From Streptomyces aureocirculatus (GTDB lineage: Bacteria; Actinomycetota; Actinomycetes; Streptomycetales; Streptomycetaceae): a stretch of 44,770 nucleotides of DNA. The notes under the pieces are model-generated. The model ran no database searches. It was not told the DNA's origin and was given only the letters and a program-made list of their open reading frames with translations. The position numbers and the translations under genes are program-made. Of this stretch, positions 33,627 through 41,731 are shown piece by piece; within the stretch, counting starts at the first letter, position 1, and each line of letters opens with the position of its first letter. The stretch lies in NCBI RefSeq assembly GCF_000720475.1, contig NZ_JOAP01000059.1:1-44770 (forward strand), given 5' to 3'.

Positions 33627-34585
33627 CGCCTGCCCCTCTCGCGTGCCGCGTACACGGCCAGGATGATCACCACGGCCTGGGCGATCTGCGTCCACGACGG
33701 GGGCAGATCGTGCTTGATGAGCGTGGCCGTGAGCAGTTGGATGAGGACGGCGCCCGCGACGGTGCCGCCGACGCGGACCCGGCCGCCGCTGAGCGGGGTG
33801 CCACCGACGACCACCGCGGTGATCGCGGACAGCTCCATCAGAGTGCCGAGCGACGTCGGGTCGCTCGCGGTCAGGCGTGCGGTGGCGAGGACACCCGCGA
33901 TCGCGGCGAGGGCGCCGGAGCACACGTACACGAGGATGAGCACGCGCCGTACGGGAAGGCCCGCGAGCTTGGCCGCGGGGCGGCTGTCGCCGATCGCGAG
34001 CAGTTGCCTGCCGAAGGTCGTGCGGCGCACGACGAACGCCACGAGGAGCGCGAGCGCCGCCGCGATCAGCACGAGGTAGGGGACGCCGAGGACGTCGCCG
34101 GAGCCGAGTGAGGCCATGGTCGGATCGCGGACGTCCTTGAGCTGGGGGAGCAGGACCAGGGCCAGCCCCCGGCCCGCGACCATCAGGGCGAGCGTCGCCA
34201 CGATGGGCTGCACCCCGATGAACGCCACGAGCGCCCCGTTCGCCACCCCGACGGCGACCCCGCCGAGCACGGCGACGATGAGCGCGATCCACATCCCGTA
34301 CCCGAGATACAGCGAGAGCAGCGACGTGGACAGAGCCATGACCGAGCCGACCGACAGGTCCACGCCCTCACTGCCGATGGCAAGGGCCATGCCGAGCGCC
34401 ACGATCAGGACGGGTGCCACCTGCACGGCCTGCGTGCGGAAGTTCTCCGCGGACAGGAAGTGCGGGGTGAAGGCGATGTTCACCAACAGCAGGACCGCCA
34501 CGCCCAGATGAACGCCGTAGTCCTGAAGGAGCCGCAGCAGACGGTCGCGGTCCACGCGGGAGCGGCCGAGGCCGATGTCAGTCAT
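33623..34585 (-). CDS. Sugar ABC transporter permease, YtfT-like (first permease)
   Basis: A 320-residue RbsC-family membrane protein. MALAIGSEGVDLSVGSVMAL (with E in place of the usual G before G-x-D-L-S-V-G) and AITAVVVGGTPLSGGRVRVGG are the family motifs. It starts at ATG 34585, overlapping the end of the ATPase gene by 8 bases, and ends in the ATGA overlap with the second permease. It forms one half of a heteromeric membrane channel with the YjfF-like protein (inference from the two-permease layout). Confidence 0.9.
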   Translation of the reverse strand: MTDIGLGRSRVDRDRLLRLLQDYGVHLGVAVLLLVNIAFTPHFLSAENFRTQAVQVAPVLIVALGMALAIGSEGVDLSVGSVMALSTSLLSLYLGYGMWIALIVAVLGGVAVGVANGALVAFIGVQPIVATLALMVAGRGLALVLLPQLKDVRDPTMASLGSGDVLGVPYLVLIAAALALLVAFVVRRTTFGRQLLAIGDSRPAAKLAGLPVRRVLILVYVCSGALAAIAGVLATARLTASDPTSLGTLMELSAITAVVVGGTPLSGGRVRVGGTVAGAVLIQLLTATLIKHDLPPSWTQIAQAVVIILAVYAARERGRR

Positions 34586-36221
34586 GGTCGTCTCCGGGGG
34601 CCTGGTCGTCCCCGGGGGCGTCGCGGGCGTCCGGGGAGTCGGACGGGGCGGCGGACGGGGAGTGGGTCGGGGCGGCGGGCGCGGCGGCGATGGCGCGCAG
34701 CAGCCGGTCCTCGGTGACGGCGTCCCCGCCGAGTTCCTCGACGACCGCGCCGTCCTTGAGGACCACCACGCGGTCGCTGCCCTCGATCAGTTCCTCCATG
34801 TCGGAGGAGATGAGCAGTACGCCGAGCCCGTCGCCTGCCAGCTCGTCGATGAGCTTCTGCACCTCGGCCTTGGCGCCGACGTCGATGCCGCGCGTCGGCT
34901 CGTCAAGGAGCAGCACCTTCGGGTTCATGGCGAGCCAGCGTGCGAGGAGCACTTTCTGCTGGTTGCCGCCGGAGAGCTCGCCGACCTTCTGGTGCGGCCC
35001 CGACGCCTTGATGTGCAGACGCTTCATGAAGGTGTCCACGACCCGGTCGACGCGGGCCTCGTCGACCAGGCCGAAGCGGGACAGGCCCGGCAGCGCCGCG
35101 AGCGCGATGTTCTCGCGCACCGACAGGCCCGGCACGATGCCCTCGGCCTTGCGGTCCTCGGGCAGCAGGCTCACTCCGGCGCGGATGGCGGCGGGCGTGG
35201 AGCCGGTGCGCACCGGCACCCCGGCGACCACGACCCGCCCCGAGTCCGGCGGCAGGGCGCCCGCGATGGCTTTCGCGGTCTCGCTGCGCCCCGAGCCGAG
35301 CAGCCCGCCGAGCCCCACGACCTCCCCGGGCCGCACGGTCAGGGACACGCTGCGCAACAGGTGACGTACCGTCAGTTCCGCTGCGCGCAGGACGGGTTCG
35401 GCCTCGGCGTCGTGGCCGCCGCTGAACTTCGTCAGGCCTTCTTCGCGTACGTCGCCGATCTCCCTGCCGAGCATCAGCGAGACGAGCCGCAGTTGGTCCA
35501 GGGCTGCGATCGGTCCTGTGTGCACGGCCTTGCCGTCCCGCAGCACGGTGACCGTGTCGCACACCTCGTACAGCTCGTCCAGACGGTGACTGACGTAGAT
35601 CACCGCGATGCCGCGCTCGCGCAGCATCCGGATCACCCCGAACAGCGTGGCCACCTCGCGCGGCTCCAGGGACGACGTCGGCTCGTCCATGATGACGACC
35701 CGCGCTTCGACGGAGACCGCACGGGCGAGCGCCACCATCTGCTGGGCGCCGACACCGAGTTCGCGCAACGGCCTGCGCACGTCGACGCGCATCCCGAGGC
35801 CGCGCAGGGCGGTGTCCGCCTCGCGGTGCATCCGGCGGAAGTCGATCAGGCCGAGGCGGCCCCGGGGTTCCCGGCCGAGGAAGAGATTGCGGGCCACGCT
35901 CATCAGCGGGACCAGATTGACCTCTTGGTAGATGGTGGAGATGCCCGCGTGCTGGGCTTCGAGGGGAGTGGCGAACTCCACCTCGCTGCCGTCGTACGTC
36001 AGGACGCCCGTGCCCGCGGCGGTGGGCGGATCGGGCCGGTACACGCCCGTGAGCACCTTGATGAGCGTGGACTTCCCGGCGCCGTTCTCACCGATCAGGG
36101 CGTGCACCTCGCCCGCCCTGGCCGTGAAGTCGACGCCGTCGAGGGCGCGTACGCCCGGGAACGTCTTGCTGAGCCCGGCCACCGAGAGGACCTCGGCCGA
36201 CCGCACCGGGAGCGCCGGCAC
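34578..36221 (-). CDS. Sugar ABC transporter ATP-binding protein, YtfR/RbsA-like (two nucleotide-binding domains)
   Basis: 547 residues with tandem ABC domains. Domain 1 (about 8-245): Walker A GENGAGKST, the region LGVGAQQMVALARA, Walker B VVIMDEPTSSLE. Domain 2 (about 260-505): GLLGSGRSETAKAI in place of a classical Walker A, signature LSGGNQQKVLLARWL, Walker B VLLLDEPTRGID. This degenerate second site is normal for RbsA/MglA/YtfR proteins. A Pro/Ser/Asp tail follows 510. The GTG at 36221 comes one base after the stop of the binding-protein gene, with AAGG upstream, so translation is coupled. Confidence 0.93.
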   Translation of the reverse strand: MPALPVRSAEVLSVAGLSKTFPGVRALDGVDFTARAGEVHALIGENGAGKSTLIKVLTGVYRPDPPTAAGTGVLTYDGSEVEFATPLEAQHAGISTIYQEVNLVPLMSVARNLFLGREPRGRLGLIDFRRMHREADTALRGLGMRVDVRRPLRELGVGAQQMVALARAVSVEARVVIMDEPTSSLEPREVATLFGVIRMLRERGIAVIYVSHRLDELYEVCDTVTVLRDGKAVHTGPIAALDQLRLVSLMLGREIGDVREEGLTKFSGGHDAEAEPVLRAAELTVRHLLRSVSLTVRPGEVVGLGGLLGSGRSETAKAIAGALPPDSGRVVVAGVPVRTGSTPAAIRAGVSLLPEDRKAEGIVPGLSVRENIALAALPGLSRFGLVDEARVDRVVDTFMKRLHIKASGPHQKVGELSGGNQQKVLLARWLAMNPKVLLLDEPTRGIDVGAKAEVQKLIDELAGDGLGVLLISSDMEELIEGSDRVVVLKDGAVVEELGGDAVTEDRLLRAIAAAPAAPTHSPSAAPSDSPDARDAPGDDQAPGDDHD

Positions 36222-36222
36222 G

Positions 36223-37338
36223 TCAGTACGCCTTGCCGAGGTCCGACTCCGCGTTGTCCTTGGTGTAGGCGCTGTCCTCGATGACGATGTCCTGGTCGAC
36301 CTTGCCGCCCTTGGTGAAGGTGTCCAGGGTCTTGAAGGCGAGCGGCCCGAAGCGCGGGTTGGACTCCACGACGCCGTCGATCCAGCCGTCGACGATGCCG
36401 CGCACGGCGTTCCTGGTGCCGTCAATGGTGACGATCTTGATGTCACCGGCCTTCTTGCCCGCGCCCTTGAGGGCACCGACCGCGCCGAGGCCCATCTCGT
36501 CGTTCTCCGCGTAGATCCCGTCGATGCCCGGCTTGGACTGGATCAACTGCTCGGTGACCTGCTGGCCCTTCTCGCGGGCGAACTCTCCGGTCTGCTTGAA
36601 GACGACCTTCAGGTCCGGGGCCTTCTCCTTGATCCGCTCCTCGAAGCCCTTGGTGCGGTCGGTGGTGACGTTGTTCCCGGCGGCACCGAGCAGGATCGCC
36701 ACCTCGCCCTTGCCGCCCGTCGCCGCGATCATGCGGTCGGCGGCGCGGCGGCCCTGTTCGACGAAGTCCGAGCCGATGAAGGACACATAGTCCTTGCAGG
36801 GTGCCGCGTTGATCTCGCGGTCGATGGTGACGATCGGGATGTGCTTGGCCTTGGCCTGGCGCAGGACCGGCTCCCAGCCGTCGGAGTTGAGCGGGGCGAT
36901 GACGAGCAGGTCGGCGCCCTTGGCGATGAGGTCCTGGACGTCGCTGATCTGCTTGGAGAACTGCGACTGGGCGTTGGCGGTGAGGAGTCTGACGCCGCGT
37001 CTGTCCGCCTCGGCCTTGATGGAGGCGGTCTCGGCGATCCGGAACGGGTTGGCTTCCTTCTCCGACTGCGAGAAGCCGACGGTCGCGGACTTCAGATCGA
37101 GCTTCTCGGCGCCGTAGTCGCCGATCACACAGGTCTTGCGGTCGCCCGCGCCGGGCGAGGAGACGACCTGGCCCGCGTCGCCCTCGGCCGCGGACTTGTC
37201 GCCGGAGCCGGAGTCGCCGTCCTCCGACTTGGCGCATCCCGATGCGGTCAGGGCGAGCGTGGCGGCGAGGCCGACGGCGAGCAGGGTGCCGGGCGCGGTG
37301 CGGCCCGAGGTACGGCGGAGAAAAGTGTTCGGCTTCAT
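36223..37338 (-). CDS. Sugar-binding lipoprotein, YtfQ-like
   Basis: 371 residues. Lipoprotein signal with lipobox TASGC (cleavage before the Cys at about residue 36). The periplasmic-binding-protein-4 fold follows: VGFSQSEKEANPFRIAET, then VIAPLNSDGWEPVLRQAK, IVTIDREI, and a C-terminal DGVVESNPRFGPLAF. The GWEPVL and NPRFGP segments resemble E. coli YtfQ, the galactofuranose-binding protein, so a furanose (galactofuranose or arabinofuranose) is the likeliest ligand; this is inference. ATG 37338 is preceded by GGGGA; a TTG twelve bases upstream is less likely. First gene of a four-gene operon, with a LacI gene upstream on the same strand. Confidence 0.92.
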   Translation of the reverse strand: MKPNTFLRRTSGRTAPGTLLAVGLAATLALTASGCAKSEDGDSGSGDKSAAEGDAGQVVSSPGAGDRKTCVIGDYGAEKLDLKSATVGFSQSEKEANPFRIAETASIKAEADRRGVRLLTANAQSQFSKQISDVQDLIAKGADLLVIAPLNSDGWEPVLRQAKAKHIPIVTIDREINAAPCKDYVSFIGSDFVEQGRRAADRMIAATGGKGEVAILLGAAGNNVTTDRTKGFEERIKEKAPDLKVVFKQTGEFAREKGQQVTEQLIQSKPGIDGIYAENDEMGLGAVGALKGAGKKAGDIKIVTIDGTRNAVRGIVDGWIDGVVESNPRFGPLAFKTLDTFTKGGKVDQDIVIEDSAYTKDNAESDLGKAY

Positions 37339-37372
37339 GGGAGTCCCCAAACGGCACGGCCCCGGCGCACAC

Positions 37373-37384
37373 TGAGAGCGCTCA
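37373..37384 (-). promoter_or_regulatory. LacI-type operator candidate upstream of the sugar ABC operon
   Basis: TGAGAGCGCTCA has a CG-centred GAGCGCTC palindrome, the typical form of LacI/GalR sites, 35 bases before the binding-protein ATG. A second inverted element, TTTACA-N15-TGTAAA, lies further upstream at about 37429-37455 and contains a CGTTG motif also found in the GH2 promoter. Which of these the adjacent LacI uses is not decided. Confidence 0.5.
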
Positions 37385-37543
37385 CGGGAGATACGGGTTT
37401 GCGGTCAACTCAGCGGTACGGGGAGCTTTTTACATCGTTGAAAGGAGGCTGTAAACCCTCCGCGCACGCCGGTCGGGCCCGCCGCCCCCGTCCTGCCCCG
37501 CCCCCGAAGCCGTGCCGCCCCCGCCTCGCCGCGCCCGCACCGG

Positions 37544-38590
37544 TCACCGCCGCCCGAGCGTGCTCTCCCGCTCCACCAGCCGGAACTCGGCGGTGAGCGT
37601 GCGCCCGCCGACCTCGCCATCGCCCTGAAGGCGGCGGAGCAGCGAGGACACCGCGAGCCGCGCGATGGCCTGCTTGTCGGGCGCGATGGTGGTCAAGGTG
37701 ACGGCGCCGAACTGCCCCTCCGCGATGTCGTCGAAGCCGACCACCGCCACGTCCCACGGCACTCTGAGGCCCCGCTCGTGCAGCACCCGCATCGCACCGA
37801 TCGCGACCAGGTCGTTGTACGCGAACACCGCGTCAGGGCGCACCCCGGAGTCCAGCATCCGCGCCATCGCCTGCGCGCCGTCGTCGCGGTTCCAGCCGCC
37901 GACCGGGCCGACCAGGGACTCGGGCGCCGGGACACCGGCCTCGGTGAGCTCCGCCCGCCAGCCCTGAAGACGCAGGTGGGCGGGGCGGTTCGCGGAGTCC
38001 GTGCGGGCGCCGAGATAGGCGATGGTGCGCCGGCCGCGGCCGATGAGATGGCGCACCGCGACCCGGGCCGCGGCGACGTTGTCGATCGCGATGTGGTCGT
38101 AGGGCAGGTCGTACTCGCGCTCGCCCAGCAGCACGAGGGGCACATCGTCATTGTGGGGCTCGCTGCCGTTGCCCCCCGCCCCGTCGCGGCCCCGCAGGTC
38201 CTCGGCCTCCAGCTCGAGCGGGCTGAGGATCAGACCGTCGATGACGTGCGCCCGGAATCCCTGGCTGACCAGGAGCTCCTGCTCGCGCTCACCGCGGGTG
38301 TGGTCGAGCAGGACGGTGAAGTCGTGTTCGGCGGCGGCGTCGATGACGGCGCCCGCGAGTTCCGCGAAGTACGGGTTCTGCAGCTCGGGCACGGCCAGGG
38401 CGATGATCCCGGTGCGGCCCTTGCGCAGATGACGCGCGGTCAGGTTGGGGCGGTATCCCAGCTCGTCGATGGCCTGCTGCACACGGGCCCGCATCGCCGG
38501 GGTGACGTGCTGATACTTGTTCACCACGTTCGAGACGGTCTTGATCGAGACGCCCGCCCGTTCCGCGACATCCTTGAGGCTCACCCGCAC
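37544..38590 (-). CDS. LacI-family transcriptional regulator
   Basis: 348 residues. N-terminal HTH and hinge: VSLKDVAERAGVSIKTVSNV, then NKYQHVTPAMRARVQQAIDELGY and PNLTARHLRKGRT, typical of LacI/GalR. The effector domain resembles periplasmic sugar-binding proteins (GIIALAVPELQNPYFAELAG, then DAVFAYNDLVAIGAMRVL, then VAVVGFDDIAEGQF). The GTG at 38590 has GAGGAG six bases upstream. It lies between the sugar ABC operon (same strand, downstream) and the divergent GH2 gene, and so is the obvious repressor of both, with the transported sugar as inducer (inference). Confidence 0.93.
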   Translation of the reverse strand: MRVSLKDVAERAGVSIKTVSNVVNKYQHVTPAMRARVQQAIDELGYRPNLTARHLRKGRTGIIALAVPELQNPYFAELAGAVIDAAAEHDFTVLLDHTRGEREQELLVSQGFRAHVIDGLILSPLELEAEDLRGRDGAGGNGSEPHNDDVPLVLLGEREYDLPYDHIAIDNVAAARVAVRHLIGRGRRTIAYLGARTDSANRPAHLRLQGWRAELTEAGVPAPESLVGPVGGWNRDDGAQAMARMLDSGVRPDAVFAYNDLVAIGAMRVLHERGLRVPWDVAVVGFDDIAEGQFGAVTLTTIAPDKQAIARLAVSSLLRRLQGDGEVGGRTLTAEFRLVERESTLGRR

Positions 38591-38704
38591 GTGCCACTCC
38601 TCGCGTCGATGTGCGCCCCGGATGGCCGGGGCGTCCGGCGGCGGTCGCCGCGGACCCTGGACAGCACGCCGGAGCCGTGCTGTCATGCCAACTGCCGTTC
38701 CTTC

Positions 38705-38728
38705 CAACGTTGTACAGACTCGTTGTAC
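38705..38728 (+). promoter_or_regulatory. CGTTGTAC direct repeats and CAACGTTG palindrome in the lacI / GH2 divergent region
   Basis: The CG-centred palindrome CAACGTTG (38705-38712) overlaps a direct repeat CGTTGTAC at 38708-38715 and 38721-38728 (13-bp period). A LacI dimer could bind here to control both lacI and the GH2 gene. A related CGTTGAAA lies before the sugar ABC operon at about 37436. Confidence 0.5.
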
Positions 38729-38773
38729 CGACTGGAGCGACGAGCCGCCACCCTTCCTCGGCAAGGAGGATCC

Positions 38774-41443
38774 GTGCGCCTTAGACGATCCGGAAAACTC
38801 CGGCACCACCTGGCTTTGCTGCTCACCGCGGCCCTGATGTCCTCGGGGCTCGCCGCCGCGTCCACCGCGACGGCAGCAGGAGACGGCAGCGCCGCCGCCT
38901 CGGCCGCGAAGGCCCCCGAACCCCATGGCCTCAAGGGCGAGTACTACAGCCAGTCCGCCCCGGGCGCCTTCGACTTCCACCAGCTCAAGGCCATCGGCTT
39001 CGACCGGAACATCGACTTCGACAACCTCGAACCGCGCCTCGGATACGCCACCGGCAAGTCCGACGACGCCACCGTCCGCTGGACCGGGAAGATCGTCCCG
39101 GAGAAGTCCGGCGCCCACACCTTCTCCATGATCGGCGACAACGGTTTCCGGCTCTGGATCGACGGCAGGACGGCCATCGACCACTGGGTGGACGACTGGG
39201 ACCGCGAACAGCAGTCCGCGCCGGTGGAGTTGACCGCGGGCAAGGCCTACGACATCAAGGTCGAGTACTTCGAGCACTTCGGCGGCTCCAACCTCCATCT
39301 GCGCTGGACCGAGCCCGGCGGGGCCAAGGAGGCGATCCCGCAGTCCGCCTTCCGCCTCCCCGACGGCTTCGACTACGACGGGGCGACCGCCGCCACCGTC
39401 CAGCGCGACGGCCGCTTTCTGAAGCTGGAGTTCGGCCAGGAGCTCGCCGCCCCTCCGGCCGGCCTCACCGACCACCTCGAAGCGGTCATCGGCGGCGCGA
39501 AGTGGCCGCTGGACAAGGCCAGGCTCGACCCGGCGGACCCGCGCGCCCTCCTCGTCGGCCTCAAGCAGCCCGTCGTCGGCAACAAGACCGGTACCGCCCG
39601 CGGCACCGCCGAACTGCGCTACGACGGCAAGGGCGGCCTCAAGGGCACCGACGGCGACCAGGTCGACGCGTTCTGGAGCAGCGGCTCCAACAAGTCGACG
39701 TACGAACTGCGCTCCAAGTGGGCGGACGAGGTCGGCCCGGACAACGCGCTGCCGGAGTACCCGCGCCCGCAGCTCAAGCGCGCCGACTGGCGCAATCTGA
39801 ACGGCAGTTGGCAGTTCGCCGCGGCCGCGGCGGGGGAGCAGCCGCCGGTCGGCAAGAAGCTCAAGGAGAAGATTCTCGTCCCGTACCCGGTGGAGTCCGA
39901 GCTCTCCGGCGTCCAGCGGCACGAGGACCGCATGTGGTACCGCCGCACCTTCACCGTACCGGCAGGCTGGAAGGTCGGGGACAAGCGCGACGACCAGCGC
40001 CTGAAGCTGAACTTCGGTGCCGTGGACTGGCACGCGAAGGTGTACGTCAACGGCGCCGAGGTCGCCGACCACAAGGGCGGTTACGACAAGTTCAGCGCCG
40101 ACGTCACCGACGCCCTCAAACCCGGCAGGACCCAGGAGCTGATCGTCGGCGTGTACGACCCGACCGACTCCCCGAACGGCGAGAACCCGCCGGTCGGCAA
40201 GCAGCGCCTGGACCCCTCGGGCATCTGGTACACGCCCTCGTCCGGCATCTGGCAGACGGTGTGGATGGAGCCGGTGGCCCGCGACCACGCCGAGTCCCTG
40301 AAGATCACCCCCGATGTGCGCGGCAAGCAGGTCACCGTCGAGGCCAGGGGCGTCCGCGCGGGCGTGCCGGTGCGGGCCGTGGCGTACGAGGGCGGGAAGC
40401 GGGTCGCGGTGGCGAGCGGCCGTAGCGGCAAGCCGCTGAGGCTCACCCTCAGGAAGCCGCACCTGTGGTCTCCCGACGACCCGTTCCTGTACGACCTGCG
40501 CGTCACCGTCGGCCAGGACAAGTGGGGCAAGCGCGGTGACAGCGTGCGCAGCTACTTCGGTATGCGCTCGCTGTCCGTCGAGAAGATCGACGGCACCCCG
40601 CGCACGGTCCTCAACGGCAAGCCCACCTTCCTGATGGCCACGCTCGACCAGGGCTTCTGGCCGGACGGCCTGCACACCGCGCCGACCGACGAGGCCCTCG
40701 CGTACGACCTGAAGATGCACAAGGAGATGGGCTTCAACTCGGTCCGCAAGCACATCAAGGTCGAACCCGACCGGTGGTTCCACTGGGCGGACAAGCTGGG
40801 CCTGATGGTGTGGCAGGACATGCCGTCCATGCGCTCGGACCGCAATCCGTCCACCGCCGCCCGCGCCCAGTACGAGCACGAGATGAAACAGATGATCGAC
40901 GAGCACGCGAGCAGCCCGTCCGTCGTCATGTGGGTCACGTTCAACGAGGGCTGGGGCCAGTACGACCACGCCCGCATCGCCGATCAGGCCAAGGCCTGGG
41001 ACCCGACGCGCCTGATCAACGGCATGTCCGGGCTCAACCTGGGGGCCGACGGCGGCAAGGGCGACATCATGGACGAGCACGGCTACCCGAGCCCGGCCAT
41101 CCCGCCGAAGCCGGACGGGCGACGGGCCCTGGTCAACGGCGAGTACGGCGGCCTCGGGCTCGCGGTGCCGGGCCATGCCTGGTCGGTGCAGCAGAGCTAC
41201 GTCGACGTCGACGCCGCCAAGTACACCGAGGAGTACCTCACCAAGCTCCGCGAGGTGCACGCCCTCGCCTGCAAGGGCGGCAACGGTGCCGTCTACACCC
41301 AGATCTCCGACGTGGAAGGGGAGCTGAACGGTCTGCTCACCTATGACCGCAAGGTCGTCAAGCCCGATGTGCCGCGCCTTCGCGCCGCGCACGAGGCCCT
41401 GATCAGGGACGCCTCACAGGCACCTGTGCGGGGCTGCGACTGA
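38774..41443 (+). CDS. Secreted PA14-domain glycoside hydrolase family 2 protein
   Basis: 889 residues. Sec signal peptide (VRLRRSGKLRHH, hydrophobic run to TATAA at about 36). A PA14 carbohydrate-binding domain at about 50-185 (GLKGEYYSQ, then DDATVRWTGKIVPEKSGAHTF, YDIKVEYFEHFGGSNLHLRW) is followed by the GH2 sugar-binding jelly roll (RADWRNLNGSWQF, MWYRRTFTVP), an Ig-like domain and a TIM barrel. The acid/base is E725 in VTFNEGWGQYD and the nucleophile is E790 in VNGEYGG. GH2 members are beta-galactosidases, beta-glucuronidases, mannosidases or arabinosidases; the exact sugar is open. GCAAGGAGGA gives a near-perfect ribosome site before the GTG. It is divergent from lacI, and the released sugar probably enters through the YtfQ-type importer. 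Confidence 0.92.
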   Translation: MRLRRSGKLRHHLALLLTAALMSSGLAAASTATAAGDGSAAASAAKAPEPHGLKGEYYSQSAPGAFDFHQLKAIGFDRNIDFDNLEPRLGYATGKSDDATVRWTGKIVPEKSGAHTFSMIGDNGFRLWIDGRTAIDHWVDDWDREQQSAPVELTAGKAYDIKVEYFEHFGGSNLHLRWTEPGGAKEAIPQSAFRLPDGFDYDGATAATVQRDGRFLKLEFGQELAAPPAGLTDHLEAVIGGAKWPLDKARLDPADPRALLVGLKQPVVGNKTGTARGTAELRYDGKGGLKGTDGDQVDAFWSSGSNKSTYELRSKWADEVGPDNALPEYPRPQLKRADWRNLNGSWQFAAAAAGEQPPVGKKLKEKILVPYPVESELSGVQRHEDRMWYRRTFTVPAGWKVGDKRDDQRLKLNFGAVDWHAKVYVNGAEVADHKGGYDKFSADVTDALKPGRTQELIVGVYDPTDSPNGENPPVGKQRLDPSGIWYTPSSGIWQTVWMEPVARDHAESLKITPDVRGKQVTVEARGVRAGVPVRAVAYEGGKRVAVASGRSGKPLRLTLRKPHLWSPDDPFLYDLRVTVGQDKWGKRGDSVRSYFGMRSLSVEKIDGTPRTVLNGKPTFLMATLDQGFWPDGLHTAPTDEALAYDLKMHKEMGFNSVRKHIKVEPDRWFHWADKLGLMVWQDMPSMRSDRNPSTAARAQYEHEMKQMIDEHASSPSVVMWVTFNEGWGQYDHARIADQAKAWDPTRLINGMSGLNLGADGGKGDIMDEHGYPSPAIPPKPDGRRALVNGEYGGLGLAVPGHAWSVQQSYVDVDAAKYTEEYLTKLREVHALACKGGNGAVYTQISDVEGELNGLLTYDRKVVKPDVPRLRAAHEALIRDASQAPVRGCD

Positions 41444-41448
41444 CTGAC

Positions 41449-41498
41449 CGGCACGCTCCGGTCCACCTCCGAGGGGGGGGGTGGGCCGGGGCGTGCCG
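41449..41498 (+). terminator. Long terminator hairpin of the GH2 gene
   Basis: Starting 6 bases after the stop codon, 19-nt arms (41449-41467 and 41480-41498) pair throughout, with two G-U pairs. The outer ends are CGGCACGC/GCGTGCCG. The loop contains part of a run of nine Gs (41473-41481). Confidence 0.8.
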
Positions 41499-41731
41499 CC
41501 GTGCCCGCGGCCCGGTGCGGATCACCGCGGCGCCGTCCCCCGGCCGACGCGGCGTCACCCGGGGTTGACTGAGCGTAGCCGGATCGTGGGCCCTCGGCGT
41601 CTTCGACGGCGCCGGGGACGACCGTTCGGGTTTGGTGCCGGGCGCCCGCTCTACGTAAAGTTCCGCTTTTGGAGCTTCCGCGGTCACATCAGACGAGCCG
41701 CGGTACGAGTGCGGTGAGGAACGACAGCGCG

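Noticed and set aside
41472..41498. Run of nine Gs as a G-quadruplex signal
   Set aside because: The run lies in the loop of a long terminator hairpin, and separate G-tracts of the needed spacing are not clear.
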